Shown in pieces: positions 24,281 through 34,738 of a DNA stretch of 64,000 nucleotides. Position 1 is the stretch's first letter; each line of letters opens with the position of its first letter. Position numbers and translations under genes: made by a program. The notes below the pieces were generated by a model, which did not search any database, was not told the DNA's origin, and was given only the letters and a program-made list of their open reading frames with translations. Origin of the DNA: Symsagittifera roscoffensis (lineage: Eukaryota > Xenacoelomorpha > Acoela > Convolutidae); assembly GCF_963678635.1 (NCBI RefSeq), contig NC_087071.1, positions 40,193,797 through 40,257,796 on the forward strand, written 5' to 3'.

Positions 24281-25953
24281 TTATGCAGGTTGACAAGGGT
24301 TCGCCCGATCTCTCCTCGGAATCTTCCACTAGGCTGTAAATATTCGTTCTCCCAACAAGGATGGACGCTGTATAGTCCGGATTGGTCTGGTGTTATGCCC
24401 AATGAGGAGATCCGATATTTTCCGTGGAGGTGGTGACTTCATAGGGGAGGATGAATTTCTCTTGACCATCCCTGTAAGATTTGAATTTGAGGAGCCTAGA
24501 AAAAGATTTGGATTGGATTCAACTTTCTTACAATGTTGATTGTCAAGGTTAACTACGACTTTCTTACTTCGTCGTTTTGTTTCCTTTTCTCTAATTAGTG
24601 GTCATCCGTCTCTTCCTGGCTGTCTAATAAAATAATGGTTGGTATCGAGGGTTATTCGGCGCTCGGATGCCAGATTTGCTGCTGGAATGTAGTCAGGGTT
24701 GAATTCTACACAGTGATGGGCTGCAGATCCTCTGTTGATTTTTATTCTCCTTTAATGTCAGATGATTTGTGAGCTGAAGGGTTTTGTGTATAATCGGAGT
24801 TTCATACAATAGACGGCTTGAGATCTTTCTAGAGAATTAAATCATTGCAGTCGTCAACGTTCATGGTCTTTATAGACATGTTCAAAGATAATCGTATGAT
24901 AATTTCAGCTTTTTCTGATTTTTGGCCTTGTCCGGGCTGTCCCGACGGTATCTGATCAAAGTCGCTTTGAGGCGCTTCTTCTGTGCTTTTTCCTCTCGTA
25001 ACAGGATCTTCCTTGAACTATTCCTTGCCGCATTCCGTCTGGCGATTTCCAGTTGTTCAATTTTTGTATGGAGATTTTGTTTACTCTGTGTTACTTGCGA
25101 GCTTTTGAACCAACATTTCTTGCTCGCTTCACTATTCTATTTGGTCTTTTCGTGGCATAGAGGTTTACCAGCTGCCTGTTCTGTCAGAGGTTCGCCTTCT
25201 TTTGGTCGGCTGATTTTTAGAAAGCTAAAACAGATTTACGGGTTATTGTACACTTCTTAAGAGTTATAGTATGTTTTGATTCCCTCACTATTTCCTCTTG
25301 AAACCTTCATAAAACGGTTTGTCATTTTTTCTTTAATTTTTCTATAGAAAATGGTCTCACGCGTTGGGTTCGCTCAGCAAGGGATTTGCAACCTCTAGAG
25401 CTTTCTGTTTCTCTGCGCGTGAGGGAAATTTTGGATGAGAACCCGAACTAGAATCGTCCGAAAATGTTTAGAAGCATTCGCGACATCGTCCTATGAAGAA
25501 GAGTCATCGTCTAGGTTACAATCCACCATGTCGTCTAACCAATCGTGTCGGCTGTCTCGGCTCCTTACTTTTTTCTTTATCTATTCATGAACGAGTTTTT
25601 TCTCCAATTTAGGTTTTTTGAGGATGGGGATTTCACAAGGTTTTGCCAGATAGTGTTTGGCGATCTACCAAAATTGGCTTTAAAGAGAGAGCTTTTTAGA
25701 GATTGTTGAGTTCAAATTCTTAAACAGTTTTTAATTTTCAACAGTGCTTATTCTAAAAAAGGTTTTGTTGCCATAGCCATAAAATGTTCTTCGATTGTTC
25801 TAATCAGCCTCTCGACTAAGCCTGTAGCTCTGTGATTGCCCACTTGGCAGAAAATAACTTCTATATTTTGTTCATAGCAAAGTTCGCAAATTTCTTTCGA
25901 AACAAACCCCAAAGCTTGGCCCGTTCTAACAGTTCTAGCTGTCTCATGAAACG

Positions 25954-26202
25954 TTATGAATTTCTAAGAAAATTGATGACCGACTTTCCTGATGTACTAG
26001 ATAATTTTCGAGCTAAAGGAAATTTAGAAAATAGATCTATGCAGACGATTATGTGTTTTTTGTTCCCCAAGTCAAAAGTAACGAACCGGCAAATTTTTTT
26101 TACTTCCAATTCTTGGTTTGGATCAACGACTAGTGGGAGTTTTCCGAGGTCTCTGTGCTTTCTTAATGGCTTAAGATTTGTACCTGCTTTTACGCACTCC
26201 AT
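25954..26202 (-). pseudogene. Integrase relic
   Basis: Carries an IIVCIDLFSKFPLA-type strand of the integrase catalytic core. Immediately upstream on the minus strand, in another frame (about 26290-26210), an LYIWWP-type block of the HHCC zinc-binding domain is legible. Both match the integrase ORF at 34323-32098. Confidence 0.75.
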
Positions 26203-26940
26203 GAACTTGGATTTCCCGATAACTTTTCGGCCACCAAATGTAGAGTTTCGCCAGGCTCTTCATGGCGATTTGGAAAGTTTGTGTTGCTTAGTAGGCCTAA
26301 CGGGTGCCGGGATAACGAATCTTCCATCAAAATAAAGTCATTCCCCATTAACATGTAAGTTTTATTTAGAGTTTATAGTAATTTCCCATCTGTAAAATGT
26401 TTTGCTTTCGTTTTTAGTCTAAAGATGTAACGTGTTTTTTTAGTACAAGATCTTGTTTTGTGAATAGAGCGATGAATTTCGAGTCAAAAATTTAGGGCAA
26501 ACAGAGTGTGAATATTTTATGCTGAATCTTTTTTGGACTTTCCTCATAAGTTTGAGTTCGGTCTTTCGAAAGCCCATTGGGTAGCTTGTGCTGGGTAGTG
26601 AAAAAAATTTTTTTTCAAGTGGATTCTCTTGATTAGGCTGGATAGAAAAACAAAATTGCTTGGAAAATCAACTATTTAACAGGATGGAGAGCAGTCTTCT
26701 GTATTTGAGTGAAACTTTTGGCGAACTGAAACTTAAGAGTGAGAGGAAAAAAGTGGACACATCTTCTGCAGCGTTCTCAATTCATTTCTTACGTCCAGTT
26801 TGCTGCAAATTCAGGTTTTTGTCCAATTGACCAATCACGTTGCAGTATTTTGAGTTATATGACTCGGTTTTTGAGAGATTTTGTCTCTTATTTCAGACCG
26901 GTAATATCCAGGCACGAAGTTCTTAACGCCGAGAAGGAGA

Positions 26941-27252
26941 CTAGTGTGATTTAGTGAGGCATACGAAGTTTTTCTTCATCATATGAAACGGGTACGGGAT
27001 CGCCCTATGGATGTCTGGATAAATATTCGACGGATCCCATTTCTTTAGCCGGCGGATGTTCAACGGTAAAATTATAAGGTGAAGTTTATCTGCCCAACGG
27101 GCAGGGCAAGATTGGGCCGATTTCGTGGAATTAGCATCCTTGAAGGCTCCAATTAATGCTTTATGATCTGATAGGATTGATAAATGTTGTCCCAAAAGAT
27201 AGTTTTTAAAACGATCTAGTGCCCAGAATAAACACTGGAGTTTTGAGTTCAT
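26941..27252 (-). pseudogene. RNase H relic
   Basis: Contains an LQCLFWALDRFKNYLLG-type helix and an ILSDHKALI-type strand, the hallmark C-terminal half of Ty3/gypsy RNase H; the D of SDHK is the catalytic aspartate. The N-terminal half is missing from this frame. Confidence 0.8.
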
Positions 27253-27352
27253 CAGTGCCGTATTTTAATTCGGTTATTTTAAGTGATCTGCTCGCAAAAG
27301 CAACCGCTTACCAAATTCTCCTATAATCTTGCTGAAGAGAAGCGTCGAAAAC

Positions 27353-27673
27353 CTATGTGAGATAAGTCGCAATTTCTCTTGTTTTAAGTTTGACGTCGAA
27401 ATGGTGATTTGTCACTGTATTGCAAATTTCCTTCTCCATATTCTCGAACGCTGAGAGATGTGTGTCTGATAACTCAAACCGTTTTTTTGCATAAGCTCTC
27501 TGATCGGTGTGGATAAGGATGCTAAAATTGGGATATATTTTTACATTGGTTAACTGAACCCATTTTAGGTTGCGGATTGCATTGGATTTATGAGCCAAAG
27601 AGGTGGTTCCATTTTCGTCAATCTTGCTTCCCAACCACTCTGTGTTATGGGTTGAAAATTTACTTTTTTCCAA
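27353..27673 (-). pseudogene. Reverse-transcriptase thumb/connection relic
   Basis: The frame starts with an EWLGSKI-type block, which in Ty3/gypsy enzymes follows the palm, and runs on to a block matching the start of the RNase H domain of the neighbouring element (a HFDVK-type string). The palm itself lies in broken frames at about 27700-28200. The piece is too short and too interrupted to be active. Confidence 0.7.
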
Positions 27674-28226
27674 TTTTATAGCTATTCCCTTATTATCTAG
27701 GGTTTTTAAAATGTCTGAAACCAGTTTGCAATTATCTTTAGCGCTTTTTACTGTAGCAATTGAAATGTCCTGTAATTAACCATATGGTCAAACGGTCCAT
27801 TACGCATTGTAATTTGGCATATTCCCCTGGCCGTAAAATCCCGTTTTGAATCGATATAAGCCCGTCACGTTTCCTCCATTTGAGATAAAAATACATTGAT
27901 TACTCGAGTTTCTTGATAATAGTATCTGGCTATATGCAGACTTAAGATGAAAAGCAGACTTCAGTCTCGTCTTGGTCCTTAAATGATAGAGCGACGTTGT
28001 TTTTTAGTTTGAACAAATTACCCATTTGATACCTATTAAGGAAAATTGCTTATTTTGAATTCAATGCTAAAGTAATTGATTCGTCATTTTTGCTTTTATG
28101 ACGATAGGGAACATAAAACAAATTTTCGAACAGGTGAGCTTTTCTATATGACTGTCGACAAGTAACTGAGTGTTGCAGAGTTTGAGTTCAGGGAGTAAGG
28201 CTATAGGTGTACGCTTGCTTTTTACT

Positions 28227-28514
28227 TTAAATGGTTTTAGTGGTTCCTGAAAGAAATAGTTTCAGTAAAATTTTTGATCCACCTGTTCTTGATAGAAGGT
28301 CAAGAAATCCATTAGAGATGTACAATTTTAACTCACGCTGTTGTGGTGTGTCAGAGATTAGACTACAGTGGGCATCAGAACTGAATTGGATCAGGTTTAA
28401 TCCCTTCACGACGGGGTTTTCATTTGGAAGTGTCCGTATAAAGAAATGTTCGGGTGGCGCCTGCTTTTGGCATACTTTTATCCCCAGGTTCGTTTGGATA
28501 TCGTTGACCAGCAA
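28227..28514 (-). pseudogene. Protease-region relic of the decayed Ty3/gypsy element
   Basis: Open minus-strand frame between the gag knuckles and the reverse-transcriptase region, the place occupied by the aspartic protease in Ty3/gypsy elements. A catalytic D-S/T-G/A triad is not clearly visible, so the assignment rests mainly on position and on partial similarity to the protease-to-RT linker of the neighbouring element. Confidence 0.45.
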
Positions 28515-29099
28515 GTTTCCTTCCTCCCCTCAGTGATAAATAACTTTTGAGTTCTTGCGTCCCATCAGTTCAATTGTAACCCTACCACGACCTTTCCGAT
28601 AATGTTTATTGAGCTCCCGAATCCTTGATAGGCCTTTTTTGTAATTTCGACAACTGAATCAAATCATAAGAATCTATCCCTTATCTTGAGTTCGTTCCCA
28701 TACTGTTTCAAGAAGGATACTGAGCTGGCTGAAACAGTTCGATTTTGGTAGAGAATGGACTAAAGTTTCCGATAGATACTTTTAATTCCTATAGACACTT
28801 TCTTTAGCTCTTGTCCTTCGTGTGTAAAAACTGTTCTTCTTGCCCTTCGACCCTGTCCTCTATAGCGTTTACTTTTATGTCATTATCAACTGTCAAAACT
28901 AGAAAGTCTTCCGAGTCTATTTCAAATTCTGAGTTGTTTTGTGCGCTATCCCTGTGGGTTTCTTTTTCGGGTAACCTCGAGTTTTACTCAACAACTTGGT
29001 TTGTGCCCAGGCTGTGTTTTTGCAGTTTTTGGCAAAACGATCTTTACGGCCGCAATTAACACTATTTCGCGCTCTAGCGGGGCAAGATGTAGGGTGTCT

Positions 29100-29622
29100 T
29101 TTCTTGAATTGACCACAATTTCTACATAATTAACTTCCTGAAATTTTCAAGGTCGGTTCGCATTTTTACGAAATATAATTTGGGAAAGAACTGTTTACAG
29201 GATGTTTTACAAACGGTTGATATATCTTTGTGCCTTTTTCGTGGACTAGTACATAATCTAATACATTCTCTTGGGTTATATATTCGATACACAGATTTTT
29301 CTGAATTTCCACATTTCTCCTGTTAGTAATAAAAGTATTTCTTACTAGTTCCGTCTCCAGGTCATCTAGTTTTTTTTCTAGTGACTCGCCCAAAGAATTT
29401 GTATTTTTCATAAGTCAGGTTTGTAGTTATAGTGAGCATGGTTTTTGATAACTCCCAGATTTTTGCAAAGTTTATGTCGAGGAGTCTTTTTCCAGAGTTT
29501 TTATGTGATACCGACTTTTCACCAGACCGACCTACTAGATCAAAAATTTTGTCAATCAGAAATCTTTTTTTTTCGATTAAATAAAACCCAAAACGCATGT
29601 TACTTATAATCGGTTTTATCAC
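29100..29622 (-). pseudogene. gag relic: capsid and zinc-knuckle region
   Basis: Two overlapping minus-strand frames (29622-29362 and 29411-29166) together cover the capsid region and align with residues of about 110-250 of the gag of the 31135-37911 element, including shared ESLE and DEKG/HEKG-type blocks. Just downstream (about 29100-28990) a degenerate CCHC pair follows, in which the second knuckle has arginine in place of its histidine. The frame is broken and has no recognisable start, so no functional Gag is expected. Confidence 0.7.
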
Positions 29623-29640
29623 AAGAGAACAAATAGTAGT

Positions 29641-30232
29641 AAGTCATGAATAATCTTAAGTTGGAAAGAGTCCGATGTGTTTCGCAGATACAGAGCCCCC
29701 CCCCCCGCCGATACAAAAATTTCATTACAAAAAATTTTTTGGTCTGGTTTTAAAATGTCCTCAACTCTGTCCGCGCGATAACCAGCTGTACATGATTTTT
29801 AAACTCATACCCTCAGTTTGCAAGACCATTTCTTAGACCATTATGCTCTTGGATACTTATTGATTTGTAGGTTTATTTTGTTGAAACGTCTTCTTAAATT
29901 TCTAAAACTGTAAAATTGCCTGAAAAACATCTGCCGAAACAACAAAAGTGATTTGAAAATTTACTAATTTCTAAATGAACCTTCAGCCTGGTCATTTTTC
30001 AGTTTTTTTTTTGCTTTTCTGGCAATATGTCTTTTTGAATCTTTTAGAACCTTTGCTGGGCTGCGTATTCTCATTTGGTATAGATTTCTTGCGTTATAAC
30101 CTTCATATGAATAAATTTCACCATTATGCGTAAAGGGTCAGTATTCGGAGAAATCCTTGCAATCAAAAATTGGTTTTCCTAAGCACAGAAGTAGTTATCA
30201 GCGAGCGAGCCTTGTTTATGGCTTAAACCGAG
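29641..30232. other. Intergenic before the assembly gap; C-tract
   Basis: No supported gene. A run of 12 C followed by G at 29697-29709 is the only compositional feature. The 5' LTR of the decayed element might lie here, but no second copy was found to prove it. Confidence 0.4.
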
Positions 30233-30432
30233 NNNNNNNNNNNNNNNNNNNNNNNNNNNNNNNNNNNNNNNNNNNNNNNNNNNNNNNNNNNNNNNNNNNN
30301 NNNNNNNNNNNNNNNNNNNNNNNNNNNNNNNNNNNNNNNNNNNNNNNNNNNNNNNNNNNNNNNNNNNNNNNNNNNNNNNNNNNNNNNNNNNNNNNNNNNN
30401 NNNNNNNNNNNNNNNNNNNNNNNNNNNNNNNN
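30233..30432. other. Assembly gap (200 N)
   Basis: Exactly 200 consecutive N, so the gap size is probably nominal. Open frames spanning it (30157-30462 plus, 30179-30490 minus) are artefacts. The left end of the older MITE copy must lie in or just before this gap. Confidence 1.
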
Positions 30433-30539
30433 GATTTTGAAAAAATAATTCGAAAACTTTGACGACCTGTTTTTTTAGGCCGATCAACATTTTATTGATT
30501 TTCCGAGCTCTCTTAAAACACTAAAAAGAGGCTGTGCAA

Positions 30540-30974
30540 CTGGGGCGGATTTAGGGGGGGGGGCGGGGGGGGGGCGGACGCCCCCTCCTCAGGGATTCGA
30601 CCCCCTGCCGACCCAAAGGGTCCCCCCTTTGATACTTTTTCAGAAATCAATTTTTGGCCGACCGACCCTAAAATTTTTCTAAAGGCGCCTTAGGCGCCAA
30701 TATATACTAACTTTGAGGGGGAGCGCGCGCCAAAAAAACGCGATTTTTTTGTCAAAGTTTTTCAAAAATTGCCCGAAAACGGCTTTTCTGACTGTTTTTT
30801 CAAAAATTTGCCTGCGGCGCAGAAAATTTAGCCAAAGTAGGGGCAAAACAGTGCTTTGGGAGAGCTCGAAAAATCAATTTGGTCGACCTAAAAAAAAAAA
30901 AAAGGTCGTCAAAATTTTGGAAAATTTTTTGAAAATCCGCCCCCCCCCTCGAGAAAATCCTAGATCCGCCCCTG
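30540..30974. mobile_element. hAT-like MITE (A) with perfect 8-bp target-site duplication
   Basis: 435 bp bounded by inverted ends CTGGGGCGGATTTAGG and CCTAGATCCGCCCCTG, flanked on both sides by CTGTGCAA (30532-30539 and 30975-30982). An 8-bp duplication and short GC-rich termini point to the hAT superfamily. There is no coding capacity (the frames at 30713-31003 and 30800-31105 lack any domain), so it would have moved with a transposase made elsewhere. It contains long G and C runs (30553-30580 and about 30938-30950) that are likely assembly weak points. It lies inside MITE copy B of the same family. Confidence 0.85.
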
Positions 30975-31134
30975 CTGTGCAAATTTATGAAAAAACTGGT
31001 TAAAAAGCCTTTTTTGGAGTAATTTTTGAAAATTTTTGAGAAAAAAATTGCGTTTTTTGGCGCGCGCTCTTCCTCAAAATTAGTATATATTGACGCCATA
31101 GGCATCTTTAGAAAAATTTTAGGGTCGGTCAGCC

Positions 31135-31349
31135 TGATAAAATGTTACTTTGTTGTAGCTAATTCTAGGTTAAAACTAATAAAAAGAATAAGAATTAAGA
31201 TGAATTAGTCGATAAGTTAAAACATTAAAACAATGAGAGATCATTCTCTCCGCCGGAGAGAATGGCTCATGAAGGTCATATATGAGTGACCGGTTAATTA
31301 ACTAAGTATGTTTTGCAATAATTGCAAAACCTGATGTAAGATCACAACA
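31135..31349 (-). repeat. 3' LTR of the Ty3/gypsy element
   Basis: 215 bp, TG...CA, one mismatch to the copy at 37697-37911. Internal inverted repeats are visible, for example TTCTCTCCGCCGGAGAGAA and TTTTGCAATAATTGCAAAA. The first base of the target duplication CAGCC is at 31130. Confidence 0.95.
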
Positions 31350-31360
31350 TTCCCCTAAGC
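31350..31360 (-). promoter_or_regulatory. Polypurine tract
   Basis: On the minus strand GCTTAGGGGAA abuts the TG of the 3' LTR, the place where plus-strand DNA synthesis is primed in LTR elements. Position and G-rich purine character support this; it was not tested. Confidence 0.65.
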
Positions 31361-31834
31361 AGGAAAAAATTTAAATTGCGAATAAGGTAATGCACTAAAA
31401 CTAACTATGACTGACTCCTTTCTCCCCCTTTAAGGACGAGGGAAAAAAATTAAAGCGCCTTAAAAATGAGGAACTGACACTAACTAAAGCTCCCTATAGC
31501 CTTAAATATAGCTATTATAACTGCAAGAAAGATTATCCGGAATCCAACGGATAGGGGTTATGTTAAAGCAAAATAAAATGCGGTGAAGTTTACCCAACGT
31601 TTTATGGGAGGGGTCTTGCTTTGTAATAGGCTAACTAAAGGGAAGTCGATTTGGATGATTTATGAGAGCACACGATGATGTTTTCTTTTTTTTTTTTTGG
31701 ATTAAGTTTATCCGAAGGATAAAGTTCTTACGTTTACCGATCGACAAATTAGTATTTGAAGATTAGCACCAGTTTATAAGGTAGTATGTGCTACTTGGTA
31801 AGCCAAAATAACAGATTAGAGTATAGCTGAGTGA
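31361..31834 (-). other. 3' untranslated region of the Ty3/gypsy element
   Basis: Between the end of the last coding frame (31835) and the polypurine tract. No open frame of interest; contains a T-run at 31685-31698. Confidence 0.7.
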
Positions 31835-32179
31835 TTACAAAGATTTATATTCTTTTAGAAAGTTTTCAAGTTCTGTGTTGAAAAGTTCGCTATCGAGATC
31901 GGAGTGATCTCCAAAATTTTCTATTTCCATTCTCAGTGATTCGTCGGTTGATGAAGTTGACATTTGATCAGGTGATGTTGAATTTGAATCTAAGACAATT
32001 AACTCCGCCGGATTTGTCTTGTTGATGGTGTCGTGTGGTCCTTCAATTTCTATCACGATAGGATCGGCCGCCGAACCCGAGGCTTCTTGAACGTTCTCTA
32101 CTGCATCAATAAAATAACGTTTACCATAAAATTTTGGTGGACCAACATTTCTACTGGAGCGGCGGATGGTAGGAGGAAT
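31835..32179 (-). CDS. C-terminal tail of the Ty3/gypsy polyprotein, in a shifted frame
   Basis: The frame is open from 32179 to the stop at 31835 (114 residues) and has no convincing start of its own apart from an internal ATG at 32056. It begins with a basic RRSSR-type stretch and a PPKFYGKRY-type block, then becomes acidic and serine-rich. The upstream integrase frame stops at 32098 within it, so a frameshift between about 32100 and 32179 separates the two. It is either inactivating damage or a sequence error; I do not expect independent translation. Confidence 0.65.
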   Translation of the reverse strand: MPPTIRRSSRNVGPPKFYGKRYFIDAVENVQEASGSAADPIVIEIEGPHDTINKTNPAELIVLDSNSTSPDQMSTSSTDESLRMEIENFGDHSDLDSELFNTELENFLKEYKSL

Positions 32180-34323
32180 TTACCGGAAATGCTGGTAGGG
32201 TTAGCAGGTATAGTACACTCGTCAGGTAAAGTACACTCGTCGGTTGAGTCATTAATCTCGAACACCGGGAAGTCCGTATTTGAATCGTTATCCATTGGAT
32301 TAGGCACGTCTTGCAGGTCCTGTTGTTCAATGGTGTCATTACCCCTTCCCTGGTTTATGGTTCTCTGCTCCTCAGTACTATGTGTTCGGTTGGCGGGTAT
32401 TATACTTATTGGGCACTCGTAAAATTGGTCCAAAGGTTGTTCTCTGCTTGGTTCAATGTCGTTTTCTAAAATCTCAGATTTTATTTCAGGATTGGTTATG
32501 GTGTGATTAGAATTATTTGCGATTGAGAGGTGAGGTGTAAGTGAGTCTGAAATAAAACGCTCTCTGGCTACATCCCTACAAGGGAAGCCGCCCGCTATCC
32601 ATTCCCATTCACTTGTATCCGAAATATCCGAAGGAATTAGCATAGATTCATCCGAAGCAAGGTAACCTGGAGGAGTTGATGACTTCTTTGAGTAGCGTGT
32701 TTGACTTCTTGTAGTATTGCGTGATGACCCTGATATGCGTGTCCTAGTTAAGTTGTCAGAAGGGGTCGGATCCACTTGTCTGGTCCTTTTTTTTGTTGGC
32801 TTTTTCGTTCCTGATTTACGTCTTACGCCTTCCAGTTTCTGACCTACTTCAACATTAGGATTAGGAAAATAGGGGAATGAAATGTTTCCTTTAAAAGGTC
32901 TGATTTTATTTGAAGTAGAAATAGGAATCGCAATGTCGGATTTTCGAATTATTTTTCCGTCGGATAATTTTACTGTTGAAGTAGAAGAATCTATAATTCT
33001 TTTATTTAGTTCCTTATAGAAACAGACTCGGTTGATGTTACCGTTAGTTTTCCGAAGGATTTTACCTTTGAATGGACTTTTGATTGGTAGTCTATTTGGG
33101 ATGATTTTCGAGGATGAAGCATAGTCCGTGTCGTATCCTTTTTCTTTCGGGTTTTGATTCTTCTTCGCTATCAAGTCGTCCTTGTAGCCATCCTCTAGTC
33201 TGTCGTCCGCATTCCAATCCTTAGCTCGTTCCTTAGACAGAATTGATTTCCCTTTGTCTAAAATTCCAAAGGAGGGTTTAACAGAGGCTAGTTGTTTCCA
33301 AATAGTATTTGGTTTTCTGTTATAGCGGATTTCGAAGGGTGAACATTTAATTTTTGATTGATAGGTAGAACGTAGATTCCAGATGATTTTTGAAACGGCA
33401 CTCTGCAGTGTGTTTTTATGATGTTCTTTTGAAATAGCCAGTAGTTTGATTTTCACAGTGTGTACTAATTTTTCAACTAATCCGTTGGAACGGTGGTCGC
33501 CTACTGTACAAAAGATTATTTTGATGTTGTTGGAATCGCAGAATGATTTGAAGTCTTGACTTGTAAAGCAAGTAGCGTGATCTACCCTTATAGAATAAGG
33601 TATCCCGTGTAAGAATATGTAGTCTTGTAAAAATTCTACAACTGTTTTTGAAGAAGTAGACGATGTAATTTTTGCCGACGGGAATTTAGAAAATCTGTCG
33701 ATACAAAGTAAAATGTATTTCTTTGGCCCCCAGTAAGAATCCAAAGGACCCGCGAAATCTAAATTAAGTTCTTCGTTCGGTTCCGATAGTGGAGGAAGTT
33801 CACTAATTTGTGACTTAGGAATGACAGTTTTCAAATTCTTACCCGCCGATGTACATTCTGAGCAATTTATCCCGTGAAAGTAGATTTGCCTGTTAATATG
33901 AGGCCACCAGATGTATTGAGCCAAGTATTTCATTCCAAATTGACCTGGATGTGTTTCGTGGAGAGTCTTCATCATTGCGCTTCGTAAAGTAAATGGAATA
34001 ACGAGTTTACCGTCCATATAGAGCAATCCGTCAGATTCGTGCAGGTCTCGGGTAAAATGTTTGAAGTACGGAGAATCCGCATTAATCTTCTCCACCTTAT
34101 TTTGAAGTGCTGTAACAATTGGGCTTAACATGGGATCGTCTTCTGTCAAGAGAGCTACTAACTTGGCGTTAAATAAACTATTCAAATCCAAGGGTCGATC
34201 CGGCAACTTCAAGTTTTCGCGGTATTTTTTAACTAGATTAGCGTGGTCTGGTAAAAGTTGAAAGTCTAAATCTACGGAAATACCGGAAGTGGTGGGATTA
34301 ATTACAATAGTCTTATTATTCAT
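32098..34323 (-). CDS. pol: Integrase and C-terminal region of the Ty3/gypsy element
   Basis: 741 codons. Integrase joins element DNA to the host chromosome. A zinc-binding HHCC domain is visible at about residues 120-160 (H-x3-H-type start, IWWP block, C-x2-C end). The catalytic core follows, with the first aspartate in an LDFAGP context (about 190), the second in an RVDHAT context (about 247; the usual form in this superfamily is TDNG) and the glutamate in GLVEK (about 282). The remaining 450 residues are basic, serine-rich and of low complexity. It is separated from the upstream RNase H frame by a linker read in another frame (34738-34325); an A-run near 34340-34347 marks the second break. 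In an intact element gag-pol would probably be one reading frame. Confidence 0.9.
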   Translation of the reverse strand: MNNKTIVINPTTSGISVDLDFQLLPDHANLVKKYRENLKLPDRPLDLNSLFNAKLVALLTEDDPMLSPIVTALQNKVEKINADSPYFKHFTRDLHESDGLLYMDGKLVIPFTLRSAMMKTLHETHPGQFGMKYLAQYIWWPHINRQIYFHGINCSECTSAGKNLKTVIPKSQISELPPLSEPNEELNLDFAGPLDSYWGPKKYILLCIDRFSKFPSAKITSSTSSKTVVEFLQDYIFLHGIPYSIRVDHATCFTSQDFKSFCDSNNIKIIFCTVGDHRSNGLVEKLVHTVKIKLLAISKEHHKNTLQSAVSKIIWNLRSTYQSKIKCSPFEIRYNRKPNTIWKQLASVKPSFGILDKGKSILSKERAKDWNADDRLEDGYKDDLIAKKNQNPKEKGYDTDYASSSKIIPNRLPIKSPFKGKILRKTNGNINRVCFYKELNKRIIDSSTSTVKLSDGKIIRKSDIAIPISTSNKIRPFKGNISFPYFPNPNVEVGQKLEGVRRKSGTKKPTKKRTRQVDPTPSDNLTRTRISGSSRNTTRSQTRYSKKSSTPPGYLASDESMLIPSDISDTSEWEWIAGGFPCRDVARERFISDSLTPHLSIANNSNHTITNPEIKSEILENDIEPSREQPLDQFYECPISIIPANRTHSTEEQRTINQGRGNDTIEQQDLQDVPNPMDNDSNTDFPVFEINDSTDECTLPDECTIPANPTSISGKFLLPSAAPVEMLVHQNFMVNVILLMQ

Positions 34324-34324
34324 A

Positions 34325-34738
34325 TTAACAGTATCTACAATTTTTTTTATCTACAGGTGAATTAATTAAACTACAATTAGAGATTAAAAAATAAAGAAAT
34401 GCGGAATTAGAAATGGAAATAATTAATGTATTTGTATTAGAATAATCCGTTGGAATGCAATTTGAAGTACAAAATTCTGTTCTTTTGTGATTAAATGAGC
34501 AAATTGGAAAAGACGAGTTAATGAGTTTTAACACTGCTGCTATTAGGTAATTACGTAATAAAGCGTAATCGGAATTTTCCAGATTAAAACCAATGGCTGA
34601 GCATGTAGTTCTTATTTTCTTCGACGGATTTAATGATTTATTAATCTTATTAATGTTTGCTACTACGAATTCTTCATCGTAATGTGATATTGGAAGAGCT
34701 TTTCCTGATGGAATTCTAGAAATAAGGTCAGTGGAAAC
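34325..34738 (-). CDS. RNase H to integrase linker, in a shifted frame
   Basis: The first ORF ends early at 34728, just after the last RNase H strand, but one base away a different frame stays open from 34738 to a TAA at 34325. Its start (a TDLISRIPSG-type block) is what normally follows RNase H in Ty3/gypsy enzymes, so the true coding path shifts frame near 34740. It shifts again at the run of eight A on the minus strand near 34340, where the next frame joins the integrase ORF. Homopolymer position makes a sequencing error possible for the second break. Confidence 0.75.
   Translation of the reverse strand, partial: VSTDLISRIPSGKALPISHYDEEFVVANINKINKSLNPSKKIRTTCSAIGFNLENSDYALLRNYLIAAVLKLINSSFPICSFNHKRTEFCTSNCIPTDYSNTNTLIISISNSAFLYFLISNCSLINSPVDKKNCRYC

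Larger units (their letters stand above)
24281..29640 (-). mobile_element. Decayed Ty3/gypsy LTR retrotransposon (minus strand, LTRs not found)
   Basis: Minus-strand fragments run in canonical order from right to left: gag (29622-29100), zinc knuckles (about 29100-28940), protease region, reverse transcriptase, RNase H (27252-26941), integrase (about 26300-25400) and a basic C-terminal tail (about 25250-24300). Each fragment resembles the same part of the better-preserved element at 31135-37911, and the gag pieces align residue by residue with that element's capsid. Many stops and frame changes interrupt it. No LTR pair was recognised, so the limits given are those of the coding similarity. 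Plus-strand frames in the interval (24922-25260, 25832-26335, 28231-28536 and others) are antisense shadows. Confidence 0.85.

Noticed and set aside
30157..30490. Open frames across the N gap
   Set aside because: They consist mostly of unknown bases and are artefacts.
32033..32422. 129-codon plus-strand frame in the Ty3/gypsy element
   Set aside because: Antisense to the integrase tail; no domain and no independent support. The same holds for 37066-37476, 25832-26335 and 28231-28536.
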